Assembly: GCF_023652955.1 (NCBI RefSeq)
Contig: NZ_JAKLOY010000002.1
Coordinates: 434,001-498,000 of the forward strand
DNA length: 64,000 nucleotides
Direction of reading: 5' to 3'
DNA from: Geomonas sp. Red32
GTDB lineage: Bacteria > Desulfobacterota > Desulfuromonadia > Geobacterales > Geobacteraceae
Both the position numbers and the translations under genes were made by a program. Shown here piece by piece: positions 46,910 through 57,279 of this stretch. The number at the start of each line of letters is the position of its first letter. Positions within the stretch are counted from its first letter, which is position 1. Under the pieces are notes generated by a model, which had not been told where the DNA came from, searched no databases, and saw only the letters and a program-made list of their open reading frames with translations.

Positions 46910-47512
46910 ATGAGAGTGATCGTGGTGGGAGCAACAGGAACGATCGGGAAGGCGGTAGTCAAGCTACTGGCCAGGGAACACGAGGTCATCAGGGCCGCCT
47001 CCCACAGCGGCGATATTCGGGTCGACATGACCCGGACCGATTCCATCGAAAGGATGTATAGCGAGGTCGGCCCCTTCGACGCGCTGATCTGCGCGGCCGG
47101 GGTGGCCAAATTCGGGCCTTTGGCGGAGCTTAGCGAGGATGACTTTCAGCTCGGCCTCGACGGCAAACTCATGGGGCAGATCAACCTGGTCCGGATGGGA
47201 CTGGGACGCATCAACGACAACGGCTCCTTCACCCTGACCAGCGGGATTCTGAGCCATCAGCCGATGCCGGGGAGTTCCTCGATCAGCATGATCAATGCAG
47301 GAGTGGAAGGTTTCGTAAGGGCCGCGGCACTCGAGTTGAACAGGGGGATCCGGATCAACGTGGTGAGCCCTCCCTGGGTCAAGGAGACCCTGGTGGCTCT
47401 CGGAATGGACACGTCAGGTGGCATGCCCGCTGAACGGGTGGCCCACGCCTACCTCGCCAGTCTCACCGGCACCCGCTCCGGCGTGGTCATCAACGCGAGG
47501 GATTACGCATAG
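46910..47512 (+). CDS. Atypical short-chain dehydrogenase/reductase family protein
   Basis: 200 residues, shorter than the usual 250. Rossmann motif VVGATGTIGKAVV and Ala-rich AAGVAKFGPLAEL are present, with Ser in LTSGILSHQ. The catalytic Tyr-x3-Lys of the family is absent: the aligned stretch reads ISMINAGVEGF, where YSASKAALEGF is usual. It may bind NAD(P) without normal dehydrogenase chemistry. GAGGGAGGAACG precedes the ATG. It stands alone and has its own terminator. Confidence 0.85.
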   Translation: MRVIVVGATGTIGKAVVKLLAREHEVIRAASHSGDIRVDMTRTDSIERMYSEVGPFDALICAAGVAKFGPLAELSEDDFQLGLDGKLMGQINLVRMGLGRINDNGSFTLTSGILSHQPMPGSSSISMINAGVEGFVRAAALELNRGIRINVVSPPWVKETLVALGMDTSGGMPAERVAHAYLASLTGTRSGVVINARDYA

Positions 47513-47535
47513 CCACTAAGACTGAACGATCAAGC

Positions 47536-47570
47536 AGGCCCGGGGCGGTAACAGCCACCCGGGCCTTTTT
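47536..47570 (+). terminator. Rho-independent terminator
   Basis: AGGCCCGGG (47536-47544) and CCCGGGCCT (47558-47566) make a perfect 9-bp stem followed by TTTTT. Confidence 0.9.
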
Positions 47571-47711
47571 GTATCCCGCCACTTCCGTGATTCTCTTCCC
47601 CTTCCCCCCCCGAGCTTCTTCCCCTAGCCTTCCCCTCCCCTTTCCCGGGTCCTTCCCCGTCTCAAACCACTGGCATAAAAGATTTAAATACTGAACCAGA
47701 ATCTTAACGAT

Positions 47712-47738
47712 TAAAGTAATTAGGGTGCTAACCGATAA
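47712..47738 (+). promoter_or_regulatory. Sigma-28 (FliA)-type promoter
   Basis: TAAAGTAA (47712-47719), exactly 11 nt, then ACCGATAA (47731-47738), nearly identical to the flagellar class 3 consensus. It lies 86 nt upstream of the MCP start, in a gap otherwise holding only the SDR terminator. Confidence 0.85.
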
Positions 47739-47824
47739 CAGTTAGAACGTCGCGAACGGGTAAGCGGCGTTGTTATCGCTATGTAGTGTAATTTTCTGAC
47801 AGTATCAGGCATGAGAGGAGCAAA

Positions 47825-49471
47825 GTGACAATGAAAATGTACAAGGACTGGGGGATCTTCGCCAAGGTCATGAGTCTGTCGCTGCTGACCTGGCTAGTGC
47901 TGTTGGTAGCAACCACGTTCATACTGGTGCCCTACCTGCGCGGTATTGTGATGACGGAGAAGAAACTGGCTCTGCGCTACCTCGTCGAGGAAGCGGTGAC
48001 CGTACTTGCCGATTACGAGAGACTGGCCGCTACCGGCGTCCTCACCAAGGAAGCCGCCCAGAAGGAGGCGGCTGACAAGGTCAAGCGGCTCCGCTACGAC
48101 AAGAAGGAGTACTTCTTCATCAACGATCTCAACTGCCGGCTGGTGGCCAATCCGCTCCGTCCCGAGATGGAAGGGAAGGATATGAGCTCCTTCAGGGACG
48201 CCGACGGCAAGGCGATGTATCCGGAATTCACCAAGGCCGCCACCGGCCCCGAAGGGGGCGGGTACGTCGACTACCGGCAGATCAAGCCCAACGAAAGCAA
48301 GCCGCAACCGAAACTGAGCTACACGAAGCTCTTTCAGCCGTGGGGATGGGTGATCGGCACCGGGGTCTACATAAGCGAGGTCAACAAGGAGATGCGGGCC
48401 ATCGAGATGGCGATCGGGGGAGGACTCTTCCTGGTGCTCCTCCTCGGTTTGGGACTCGCCTGGGGGATCTCCCGGTCGATCGCCAGGCCGGTCAACGCCG
48501 TGGTCGAGAGCATCAAGGACATCGCACAGGGAGAAGGAGACCTGATCAAAAGACTCCCGATCCAGGGGAATAATGAGGTGGGTGAGCTCTGCCGCTGGTT
48601 CAACACCTTCGTGGAAAAGCTGCACGGGATCGTAACCCAGGTGTCGGGTAGCGCGGATCAGCTGTCGGGGTCCGCAGAGGCGGTGGAATCGGCATCGCGG
48701 CAGATGGCCAGCGGCGTCGGCGACCTTACCACGCGGGTTCTTTCGCTTTCCACGGCCGGAGAACAGATGGCCGCCACCTCCAGCGACATCGCCGGAAACT
48801 GCCACGAGGCTGCCGGTAACGCCCGCTCCGCCTCCGAAAGAGCGGCCCAGGGAGCCGAGGTGGTCGGCGCGTCCATTTTCATCATGAACGCCATCGCACA
48901 GCGGGTGCAAAGTGCGGCCCAGACCGTCGCCACCCTCGGCAACCGCTCCGACCAGATCGGGACCATCGTGGGGACCATCGAGGAGATCGCCGACCAGACG
49001 AACCTCCTCGCCTTGAATGCCGCCATCGAGGCGGCCCGGGCCGGAGAACAGGGGAGAGGATTCGCAGTGGTGGCCGACGAGGTTCGGGCGCTGGCGGAGC
49101 GGACCACCCGGGCCACCCGGGAGATCGGGGAGATGATCAAGGCGATCCAGCAGGAGACCAGGGAAGCGGTGAAAACGATGGAGAGCAGCGTTCAGCAGGT
49201 GCAGGACGGCAGCAGCAATGCGGCCGCATCGGGAGAGGCGTTACAGCATATCCTGGAAATCATCACCAGCGTCACCGAGCAGATCAGCAGGATCGCCACC
49301 GCGGCGGAGGAGCAGACCGCGACCACGCGGCAGATCAGCCACAACGTGGCCACCCTCAACGAAATGGCGGGAGCCAACAACGCGGCGATCGGCGGCACGG
49401 AAGAAGCATCGCGCCATGTCCGCGAGCAGGCGGGCGAGCTGAAGCGCCTGGTACACCAGTTCAGGGTCTGA
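47825..49471 (+). CDS. Methyl-accepting chemotaxis protein with Cache-type sensor
   Basis: 548 residues: TM1 about 14-36, a periplasmic sCache-like sensor ([35 protein letters not shown]) to about 190, TM2 about 197-218, HAMP, and a canonical signalling tip [20 protein letters not shown]. The Cache type usually binds small organic acids or similar. GTG at 47825 and ATG at 47831 are both possible starts after GAGAGGAG. It is monocistronic with a sigma-28-type promoter, so it is expressed with the flagellar regulon, unlike the MCP at 14 kb. Confidence 0.92.
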   Translation: MTMKMYKDWGIFAKVMSLSLLTWLVLLVATTFILVPYLRGIVMTEKKLALRYLVEEAVTVLADYERLAATGVLTKEAAQKEAADKVKRLRYDKKEYFFINDLNCRLVANPLRPEMEGKDMSSFRDADGKAMYPEFTKAATGPEGGGYVDYRQIKPNESKPQPKLSYTKLFQPWGWVIGTGVYISEVNKEMRAIEMAIGGGLFLVLLLGLGLAWGISRSIARPVNAVVESIKDIAQGEGDLIKRLPIQGNNEVGELCRWFNTFVEKLHGIVTQVSGSADQLSGSAEAVESASRQMASGVGDLTTRVLSLSTAGEQMAATSSDIAGNCHEAAGNARSASERAAQGAEVVGASIFIMNAIAQRVQSAAQTVATLGNRSDQIGTIVGTIEEIADQTNLLALNAAIEAARAGEQGRGFAVVADEVRALAERTTRATREIGEMIKAIQQETREAVKTMESSVQQVQDGSSNAAASGEALQHILEIITSVTEQISRIATAAEEQTATTRQISHNVATLNEMAGANNAAIGGTEEASRHVREQAGELKRLVHQFRV

Positions 49472-50653
49472 TCACGGCGGGGGACCGCTTAACTGGTGGT
49501 AGTAAAGGTAGTGGTTCCCCCCCTTCTGCTTGGCGCCGTACATGGCGATGTCGGCGTTCTTCATGAGCTGGTCCGCGTCCTCGGTATCGCTGGGGTAGAT
49601 GCTGATGCCGATGCTGACCCCGATCCGGCAAGGCTGGCCGGCCAGCATGAACTTTCCGCTCAGCGAGACCAGGAGCTTGCGGGCGACCAGGGCGGCATCA
49701 GAAGGGTCGCGGATGCGGGACATGAGGATGATGAACTCGTCACCGCCGAGACGGGCAACGGTGTCGGAGCCGCGCGTACAGTGCCTGAGGCGGGCGGCGA
49801 CGTCCATCAGCAGGAGATCCCCCATGGCGTGCCCCATGGTGTCGTTGATCTCCTTGAATCCGTCAAGGTCGAGGTAGAGGACGGCGAAGGGGAAGCCGTA
49901 CCGGCGGGCCTGGGCCAGGTTGATCTCCAGACGGTCGGCGAAGAGGGCGCGGTTGGGAAGCGATGTCAGCTGGTCGTAGTAGGCGAGCCGCTCCAGGAGC
50001 TCCTTGGCCCTCACCCGCTCGGTGATGTCCCGGAAGGTGATCTGGACCGACCGGCCGGCGGCGGTCGGAAAGGGAACGGCGGCGACCTCGACGGCGACTT
50101 CCCGGCCGTCGGAACGTACGAAGCGGTCCTCCACCCAGGTCAGCTCGAGTCCGCTCTTCTCGATGTGGGCCAGCTGGGCCCGGAAGGCGGTCCTGGTGGA
50201 AGGGGAAAGGAAGTCGAGCAGCGAGGATCCCAACAGGGTGCCGGAGGCTCCCTCGCCGAGCAAAAGCCGGGCGGCGGCGGGATTGGCGAACTCGATGCGG
50301 GAACCGCTGCAGATCAGGATGCCGTCGTGGGAGAGCTCGACGATCCGGCGGTGGCGTTCCTCGCTCTCGCGAAGCGTGGCCAGCGTCTGGCCGGCCAGCA
50401 GTTCCTCGAGGAGACGGTTCAGGGTGCCGGAGGCCGTTTCCAGGCCGCCCGGCTCGAGATCCCCCAGGGGGGACTCGGGGGCCGCTCGCTTGACGACCTC
50501 CCACGCCACCTTCTCCTCCCCGTTCTCGGTCACCACGATGATCGGCAGCGGCCGGCCGGCGTGGGAGATCTGGGGATCGGGCTGCCGCGCAGCGGCCGCC
50601 AGCTCGATCACCGTCCCCCTTTTTTTCCTGGTCGTCCCTTTTCCACCTTCCAT
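49472..50653 (-). CDS. PAS-GGDEF diguanylate cyclase
   Basis: 393 residues from the ATG at 50653 (GAAGGTG upstream); an ORF extension to 50764 runs into the aldo-keto reductase gene in another frame. A basic, low-complexity N terminus precedes a PAS domain (about 105-220, ending ITFRDITERV), then a GGDEF domain with the active motif ARLGGDEFIIL and an inhibitory RxxD (RGSD) five residues before it. It should make c-di-GMP from GTP and be product-inhibited. No membrane segment is seen. It faces the MCP and follows the reductase gene, 50 bp away. Confidence 0.9.
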   Translation of the reverse strand: MEGGKGTTRKKRGTVIELAAAARQPDPQISHAGRPLPIIVVTENGEEKVAWEVVKRAAPESPLGDLEPGGLETASGTLNRLLEELLAGQTLATLRESEERHRRIVELSHDGILICSGSRIEFANPAAARLLLGEGASGTLLGSSLLDFLSPSTRTAFRAQLAHIEKSGLELTWVEDRFVRSDGREVAVEVAAVPFPTAAGRSVQITFRDITERVRAKELLERLAYYDQLTSLPNRALFADRLEINLAQARRYGFPFAVLYLDLDGFKEINDTMGHAMGDLLLMDVAARLRHCTRGSDTVARLGGDEFIILMSRIRDPSDAALVARKLLVSLSGKFMLAGQPCRIGVSIGISIYPSDTEDADQLMKNADIAMYGAKQKGGNHYLYYHQLSGPPP

Positions 50654-50703
50654 ACCGCACCTTCCATTACAACCTCCGGATTCCCGGAGGAAAAACCATT
50701 CCA

Positions 50704-51654
50704 TCAGACAACGCGAATCATGAACTCCGGGCAGGCCGCCCCGCAGTAACCGCAGAGGATGCACTCACCTTCGTCGACCTTGGCCTTGCCGTTTACCAGC
50801 TCGAGGGCGCCGTTCGTGCAGGCGGGAACGCAGAAACCGCACCCCTTGCAGAATGCCTCCATTATTCTCAGCTTGCGGCGCCGCCCTTCCAGTTTGCTCC
50901 AGAGTCCCTCCTCGGCCACCCCCTGCTCGAAGAGGGCGATGTTGCCGTCGATCTCACCTTCGGAGAGCATGCCGACGGCGACGCCATGGACGCCGTCGAG
51001 CCCGAGGACGAAGCGGAGGCTATCCCGCGCGGTGGAGATGAGGTTTCCCCCCGCCAGGGCCTTCATGGTGTAGACACCCTTCCCCGCCTTGGCGCAGGCG
51101 GCGATGGCGGAGGCCATTTCGAAGGCGGTGCCGTCGATGATCCCCATGCCGGTCCGGTTGATCAGCGGATGGATCACCTCGATCTCCGGAAAGGCGGCGG
51201 CCTTGCGGATGGCGCAGACGTAGTGCGAGGAGAGGCCGACGTGCCTGATCTTCCCCTCCCCTTTCATCTTCACCAGTTCGGCGATGATTTCCGGGCGTTC
51301 GGTGAACGGGTCGGCCACCCGTGCGCCGTGCAGATGGACGATGTCCAGGGTCTCGCGCCCAAGCTCACGCAGCGCACGCTCCACGTGGGCCCGGGCGGTC
51401 TGCGCATCGTTCGCGTGGGTCTTGGTGGCGATTACCACTTCGCCCCGGTAGCCGTCGAGGGCCGAGCGGATGTGCGGATAGCTCTGGTACAGCTCGGCGG
51501 TGTCGAGCAGGTTGACCCCGCGCTCGAGCGCGTAGCGGATCAGCCGCCCCCCTTCTTCCGGGGTGACCGCGGCCTGCAGCGGCCCCAGCGGGAGGGTCCC
51601 GTAAACCAGGGGGTGGATGTGAAGTCCGGTCGTGCCGAGCGCGATACGTTTCAT
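50704..51654 (-). CDS. Aldo-keto reductase fused to a ferredoxin domain
   Basis: 316 residues. The barrel (1-250) keeps Asp and Tyr in LLDTAELYQSY, Lys in VIATKTHAND and His in DIVHLHGAR. The C-terminal 60 residues have two 4Fe-4S motifs, FCKGCGFCVPAC and CILCGYCGAAC. Electron supply from ferredoxin or a bound cluster chain is implied, in contrast to NADPH-only relatives. The substrate is unknown. It precedes the slyX gene on the same strand (10 bp gap). Confidence 0.92.
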   Translation of the reverse strand: MKRIALGTTGLHIHPLVYGTLPLGPLQAAVTPEEGGRLIRYALERGVNLLDTAELYQSYPHIRSALDGYRGEVVIATKTHANDAQTARAHVERALRELGRETLDIVHLHGARVADPFTERPEIIAELVKMKGEGKIRHVGLSSHYVCAIRKAAAFPEIEVIHPLINRTGMGIIDGTAFEMASAIAACAKAGKGVYTMKALAGGNLISTARDSLRFVLGLDGVHGVAVGMLSEGEIDGNIALFEQGVAEEGLWSKLEGRRRKLRIMEAFCKGCGFCVPACTNGALELVNGKAKVDEGECILCGYCGAACPEFMIRVV

Positions 51655-51663
51655 TGCCTGTTC

Positions 51664-51867
51664 CTAGTAGTGAGGGGGAGGCTCTTCCTCGGAAGGAAGC
51701 TTGTTCTGCGAGGGCATGATCCCCCTCAGGTGTTCCTGGATGAGTGCCATTTCCCGGGTCAGCCTTTCGATAGCCGCCTCGTGGCTGGTGACCACCTCGT
51801 TCAACTGCTCTATGACATGGCCCTGGTGCATGACGAGGATCTCTATGTCAGTCAGGCGCTGCTCCAT
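51664..51867 (-). CDS. slyX: SlyX family protein
   Basis: 67 residues from the ATG at 51867 (GGAGAGGACGTA upstream). A short coiled coil, MEQRLTDIEILVMHQGHVIEQ, then a Pro-rich tail ending PPHY, as in SlyX. Its function is unknown in any organism. It is co-directional with the aldo-keto reductase. Confidence 0.85.
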   Translation of the reverse strand: MEQRLTDIEILVMHQGHVIEQLNEVVTSHEAAIERLTREMALIQEHLRGIMPSQNKLPSEEEPPPHY

Positions 51868-52142
51868 TACGTCCTCTCCTGTGAAGATAAGAATCTGCCG
51901 GTGCCAAGACACTCTTCCCGTTCATCCAGGTACTCTAGGAAGACCTGTCTCTGCTGTCTAGGTGGCATGAAAACCGGAAGGGAAGGAGCACTTTGACAGT
52001 AGAGAACGTACGGGAGGGGGGAGACAGCGCGGATTTTACCTCCAAAGTACATTTCAGCCAAGATAAAAAACTTCAAAAACACGGCGTATTCTGATAATTT
52101 TCGACGACGCCCTGGCGGGCAGACCGTATACGGAGGTGGTTG

Positions 52143-52808
52143 ATGTCGGATGCGCCCAGATCGAGCAGCGAGCGGCACATAGATGATCTGATGAGGCACG
52201 TGGAACCGGGATCGGAGCGGTACGAGATCCTCGATCGCGCGAAGCGCTTCAAGTCTTCCTGGGTGGAGTTGGGAGAAAAGCTTTTGGAGGTGAGCCGTAA
52301 GGGGCAGTTCCGCGACTGGGGGTACCAGAGTTTCGAGGAATACTGCGTCCAGGAGATCAGGATCAAACGGGGGACCGCGGAGAAGCTGACCACCGCCTAC
52401 CGCTTCATGGAGAAGGAGGAGCCGCAGCTGATCGCCAACCGGCAGGAGCTCCGCCCCCTTCCCGACTTCCGCTCCATCGACCTGTTGCGTCAGGCCAAGG
52501 AGGAGAAGGCCTTTACCGAGGAGGAGTACGGCGATCTCAGGAAGAGCATCGTGGAGGAGGAGCGCAGCCACCCGACGGTGCTGAAGAAGTTCAAGGAGGT
52601 GGCGGCGTTACGGGAGGAGGTCAATCCCCTGGCCCCGCTGAAGGCGGCGCTTTCGGCGGCCAAGAGGCTGGAGTCTGCCCTGCGGGGCCTGCCGGATGCC
52701 CGCAATTTCGTGCAACTCGCTGCGGACATGGTGGCGCACCTGGAAGGCGAACTGGAAGCCATGGGGGCAGGCGAAGCCGAGGAAGCGGGGACCATCAGGG
52801 AGATCTAG
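52143..52808 (+). CDS. Helical hypothetical protein
   Basis: 221 residues, not recognised with confidence. Charged and largely helical, with no signal or membrane segment. Segments such as GEKLLEVSRKGQFRDWGYQSFEEYCVQEIRIKRGTAEKL resemble a DNA-binding-like helical domain seen in uncharacterised Geobacter proteins, followed by a coiled coil and an Ala-rich end (KAALSAAKRLESALRGL). GGAGGTGG precedes the ATG. No operon partner; the downstream terminator is shared with the TauE gene. Confidence 0.65.
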   Translation: MSDAPRSSSERHIDDLMRHVEPGSERYEILDRAKRFKSSWVELGEKLLEVSRKGQFRDWGYQSFEEYCVQEIRIKRGTAEKLTTAYRFMEKEEPQLIANRQELRPLPDFRSIDLLRQAKEEKAFTEEEYGDLRKSIVEEERSHPTVLKKFKEVAALREEVNPLAPLKAALSAAKRLESALRGLPDARNFVQLAADMVAHLEGELEAMGAGEAEEAGTIREI

Positions 52809-52922
52809 CCGGCGGCTGGTCCGGCAGCAAGGGTGACGGCAAGGGACGAAAGGCGCCTGAGAGCGGCGGCCGGCCAGAGAAAGTAGGCGAGAGCCCTGAT
52901 GGAGGAGAGAAAGACGGAAGCG

Positions 52923-52950
52923 GGGCCGCCCCTTTGAGGGAGCGGCCCTT
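52923..52950. terminator. Bidirectional hairpin terminator
   Basis: GGGCCGC (52923-52929) and GCGGCCC (52942-52948) form a 7-bp stem between convergent genes, followed by TTCTTATTT. Confidence 0.55.
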
Positions 52951-52951
52951 C

Positions 52952-53713
52952 TTATTTGTAGTTGTCGAAGAAGAGCTTGGCGGTGACTGCCAGCACGGAA
53001 CTGATGAAGACCGGACGCACGAAGCGCGTCCCCTTCTTGATGACCAGTTTCGCCCCCACGCGGGCGCCAAACGCCTGGCCGAGCCCCATCAGGATCCCCA
53101 CCACGAAGACCACCTGCCCTCCGGCGATGAAAAGCACCAGCGAGACGATATTGCTCACGAAGTTGAAGACCTTGGTGTAGGCGGTCCCCTTCCGCATGTC
53201 GAAGCCAAGCCCAAGCATCAGAGAGATGACCCAGAAGGAGCCGGTGCCGGGGCCCAGGAAGCCGTCGTAGAAACCGAGCAAGAGACCGAAAATGGGATAG
53301 AAAACCGGCGGCGCCATACGGGGATGCGCTTCTTCGACCCCAAGCTTCGGGGTGAAGATCGTGTAGCAGAGGATGACGAGCAGCAGATACGGGATGAACC
53401 GTTTGAGGAAACCGGGATCGAGCTGCTGGACGGTGTAGGCGCCGACTACCGCCCCCACCGCGGTCCAGATGATGCCGGTGCGGGCATCGCGCAACCGCAC
53501 GGTCCCCGCCTTCACGAAATGGAACATGGCGCTGGCGGAGCCGAAGCTCGACTGGAGCTTGTTGGTTCCCAGCGCGGCCTGGGGAGGGAGCCCGACGCCG
53601 AGAAGGACCGGGACGGTGATCAGTCCGCCGCCGCCGGCGATGGAATCGATCAGTCCGGCCACGGCTCCGGTGACAAAGAGCACCAGCAGAAGCAGCGGAG
53701 AAAAATGGATCAT
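52952..53713 (-). CDS. TauE/SafE family sulfite or anion exporter
   Basis: 253 residues from the ATG at 53713, with seven to eight membrane segments. The N-terminal signature VAGLIDSIAGGGGLITVPVLL and the second-half repeat FYDGFLGPGTGSFWVISLMLG are typical of TauE/SafE. It probably moves sulfite, sulfoacetate or another organic anion. A longer reading from 53956 overlaps gmhB in another frame. The start overlaps the gmhB stop by 4 nt. Confidence 0.9.
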   Translation of the reverse strand: MIHFSPLLLLVLFVTGAVAGLIDSIAGGGGLITVPVLLGVGLPPQAALGTNKLQSSFGSASAMFHFVKAGTVRLRDARTGIIWTAVGAVVGAYTVQQLDPGFLKRFIPYLLLVILCYTIFTPKLGVEEAHPRMAPPVFYPIFGLLLGFYDGFLGPGTGSFWVISLMLGLGFDMRKGTAYTKVFNFVSNIVSLVLFIAGGQVVFVVGILMGLGQAFGARVGAKLVIKKGTRFVRPVFISSVLAVTAKLFFDNYK

Positions 53714-54279
53714 GAAAGGGCCAGTATTGCCTGGGCGGCGGAGGCGAGGTCGGGGAAGCGTTGGATCCCTTCGGGGAGCTTGGCGGCATCGCCGGCGCCG
53801 TAACCGGTGAGAACAAGCAGCGAGGTGCAACCGGCGGCGATCCCGGCCTGGATATCCCCGGCCTTGTCGCCGACCATGAAGGAGGAGGCCAGGTCGATGC
53901 CGAGGTCTCCGGCCGCCTGCTGGAGCATGCCGGGAAGGGGTTTGCGGCAGGCGCAATCCAGGCGGTAGTCGCCTATCCCGTGCTGCGGGTGATGGGGACA
54001 GAAATAGCAGGCATCCACGGTGACGCCGAAACGGGCGAGCTCCGCATGCATGTGGGCGTGGACCGCCTCCAGCGCCGCCTCGTCATAGAGACCGCGGCCG
54101 ATGCCGGACTGGTTGGTCACCACGACCAGCATGAAGCCGGCATCCTGGAGGCTCTTCAGGGCCTGCGGCGCGCCCGGGATGAACTGGAACTGCTCAACCC
54201 GGCTCAGATAATCGACGTCGACGTTGATGGTCCCGTCACGGTCGAGGAAGACCGCCCTTCTCTTCGGCTGGCTGGTCAA
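53710..54279 (-). CDS. gmhB: D-glycero-beta-D-manno-heptose 1,7-bisphosphate 7-phosphatase
   Basis: 189 residues, a HAD phosphatase with catalytic [22 protein letters not shown], the zinc loop [21 protein letters not shown] and the metal ligand in [11 protein letters not shown]. It removes the 7-phosphate to give heptose 1-phosphate for lipopolysaccharide core synthesis. It overlaps gmhA by 4 nt. Confidence 0.95.
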   Translation of the reverse strand: MTSQPKRRAVFLDRDGTINVDVDYLSRVEQFQFIPGAPQALKSLQDAGFMLVVVTNQSGIGRGLYDEAALEAVHAHMHAELARFGVTVDACYFCPHHPQHGIGDYRLDCACRKPLPGMLQQAAGDLGIDLASSFMVGDKAGDIQAGIAAGCTSLLVLTGYGAGDAAKLPEGIQRFPDLASAAQAILALS

Positions 54280-54857
54280 GGCTTGGCCGCCTTGAAGAGC
54301 GTTTTCTCGAGGAGGTCGCAGACGATGTGGATGATGGTAATGTGTCCTTCCTGGATGCGGGGGGTATCCTGGCTGGGGACGATGAGGGGAAGATCCACCA
54401 GCTTGCCGATGGAGCCGCCATCGCGTCCGAGGAGGGCGACGGTCTTGCAGCCGATCGCGGCGGCGGCCTTGAGGGCGATCTCGACGTTGGGGGAGTTGCC
54501 GCTGGTGGAGATGCCGATCACCACGTCGCCCGGCTGGGCGAGCCCCTCGACCTGCCGGGAGAAGACGCGGTCGAAGCCGTAGTCGTTGCCGACCGCGGTG
54601 AGGATGGAGGTGTCGGTGGTAAGCGCGATGGCAGGCAGCGCCCGCCGCTCCATCTTGAAGCGCCCGATGATCTCGGCGGCCAGGTGCTGGGCGTCGGCCG
54701 CGGAGCCGCCGTTCCCCATCACCAGCATCTTCTTGCCGTCCCGGTAGGCATCGGCCAGCAAGCCGACCGCCACCTCGATGGCGGTGGCAAGATCGCGCTC
54801 CATCGCTTCGACTACCTGGCGGTGACTCTCCAACTGCGACTTGATCTCAGCTAACAT
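54276..54857 (-). CDS. gmhA: Phosphoheptose isomerase
   Basis: 193 residues with the SIS-domain motifs [35 protein letters not shown] and the catalytic [14 protein letters not shown]. It makes heptose 7-phosphate from sedoheptulose 7-phosphate, the first step of ADP-heptose synthesis. With gmhB and the glycosyltransferase upstream it forms a lipopolysaccharide gene group. Confidence 0.96.
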   Translation of the reverse strand: MLAEIKSQLESHRQVVEAMERDLATAIEVAVGLLADAYRDGKKMLVMGNGGSAADAQHLAAEIIGRFKMERRALPAIALTTDTSILTAVGNDYGFDRVFSRQVEGLAQPGDVVIGISTSGNSPNVEIALKAAAAIGCKTVALLGRDGGSIGKLVDLPLIVPSQDTPRIQEGHITIIHIVCDLLEKTLFKAAKP

Positions 54858-54907
54858 CGCCCCTCCTCAGGGTGAAAAACTTACCAGAATTGTAGATGCC
54901 GTCTCCC

Positions 54908-55957
54908 TTAAAGGGACGCGGGGGACGGCTGCGCCTTGCGCCGTATGCTGTCGCTCAGTTCGGTGAAGGTGAGGTACGTGGGGCTCCAGGGGAAGGCAAA
55001 ACCATCGACGGCGGTGACCGGAATGCAGCGGGGAGAATGGGCGAGCACCTTCTCGAATACCTTGCGCTTGCTTACCTCAAGGGCCAGCCGCGGCAGCGGG
55101 AGCAGGGTCACGTGCTCGTGGAGCCCACCGAGACCGGACTGCTGGGCGGCCTTGTGGAGCTGCGCAGGTAACAAGACCGTGTAGCTGTCGCCATGGCGGG
55201 CACCTACCACCAGGAGTTCGAGCTTCTGGCTCAAGAGCCCGAGGTCGACACCCTTCGGCACGTGGAGCACGTAGTCGAGACCGTCGCCCCAACGTTCGGC
55301 GAAGGTGGCCCGGCTCCGTTCGAGGGTTTCCCGGCGGCGCCGCTCGGAGCCGAGCACCACCTCGTCCTGGTAGGAGACGAGCGGCCCCGGCACCCGGTAG
55401 GAAAGGAAGCCTTTGGCACAGGCCCTCCTGGTGTAGTCCCTGAGGCACCACTCCCCGCCATCCATCGCCTCGTCGAAACCTCCGATGGCCTCGTAGGCTT
55501 CGCGGGTGACGACCATGGCGGCGAAGGAGCCGCTAGCGATCTCGATGGGGGAGTGGCAGGTGGCGGTCGACTCGCCGTTGGTCAGACAGGGAAGGAGAAT
55601 GCCCGCTTCTGGATGGGAGGCCGCGAAATCGAGCAGCGGCTCCAGCCATTTATCGCTCACCATGGTGCTGTTTCTGACCAGGGCCAGAAAACGCGCCTCC
55701 GACCTCTTCAACCCACGGTTGGCCGAACGGACGAAGCCGACGTTGGTGTCATCACGCATGAGAAGGGCTCGATCATCGAGCCCTTCAGCGAAATCCTCCA
55801 AAAGCCGCTCCGTCTCACGGTCGCTGCCGCTGTCATACATGACGAAGCGCGCCCGCGGGGTGTAGTTGATCAGATTAACCAGGCAGTTGCGGGTCTCATT
55901 GGGCCTGTTCCAGACTGGTATGACGACATCGACGATGCACTCATCTTTAGCTGTCAT
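54908..55957 (-). CDS. Family 2-like glycosyltransferase
   Basis: 349 residues. The GT-A opening VDVVIPVWNRPNETRNCLVN, DDTNVGFVRSANRGLK and a later FDEAMDGGEWCLRDYTRRA match family 2 enzymes, but the usual DxD is not clear; the stretch after the nucleotide region reads LALVRNSTMVS, where DDD is usual. It may still transfer a sugar, or be a degenerate form. The last 130 residues are not typical of the family. It lies 50 bp upstream of gmhA and 37 bp after mreB. Confidence 0.78.
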   Translation of the reverse strand: MTAKDECIVDVVIPVWNRPNETRNCLVNLINYTPRARFVMYDSGSDRETERLLEDFAEGLDDRALLMRDDTNVGFVRSANRGLKRSEARFLALVRNSTMVSDKWLEPLLDFAASHPEAGILLPCLTNGESTATCHSPIEIASGSFAAMVVTREAYEAIGGFDEAMDGGEWCLRDYTRRACAKGFLSYRVPGPLVSYQDEVVLGSERRRRETLERSRATFAERWGDGLDYVLHVPKGVDLGLLSQKLELLVVGARHGDSYTVLLPAQLHKAAQQSGLGGLHEHVTLLPLPRLALEVSKRKVFEKVLAHSPRCIPVTAVDGFAFPWSPTYLTFTELSDSIRRKAQPSPASL

Positions 55958-55993
55958 TTTGGTCCTTGGGAAGGCTGGGACTGGTAGGAACCT

Positions 55994-57043
<1,050 letters not shown>

Positions 57044-57098
57044 TCAAAACTCCTTTTAATTTGCTGCACCGGCACGGACGGCATCCGGCAAAGGACGA

Positions 57099-57127
57099 AG
57101 AATAGCAAAAACTCCGCACCCTTGCAA
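57099..57127 (-). promoter_or_regulatory. Sigma-70 promoter for mreB
   Basis: On the minus strand TTGCAA (57127-57122), a 17-nt spacer and TATTCT (57104-57099). The divergent gene's own promoter begins 66 nt away. Confidence 0.6.
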
Positions 57128-57192
57128 CAAAGAAAACCCCGCTCAGCGGTTTACACACCACCCGCCCAGACCGCAGCCCACGCATTCTGCTG

Positions 57193-57221
57193 TTGCAATT
57201 GCGATTAGACTATATTATAGT
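57193..57221 (+). promoter_or_regulatory. Sigma-70 promoter for the SurA/PpiD-like gene
   Basis: TTGCAA (57193-57198), a 17-nt spacer and TATAGT (57216-57221), 59 nt before the ATG. Confidence 0.6.
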
Positions 57222-57279
57222 TCCAGACTCTTGTCTGAAGCCTCGGCGCAATACTATCTCCAAAGGAGTCCCATCGTCA

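Noticed and set aside
47580..47824. c-di-GMP (GEMM) or other riboswitch in the MCP leader
   Set aside because: The conserved GEMM cores are not present; the conserved elements here fit a sigma-28 promoter.
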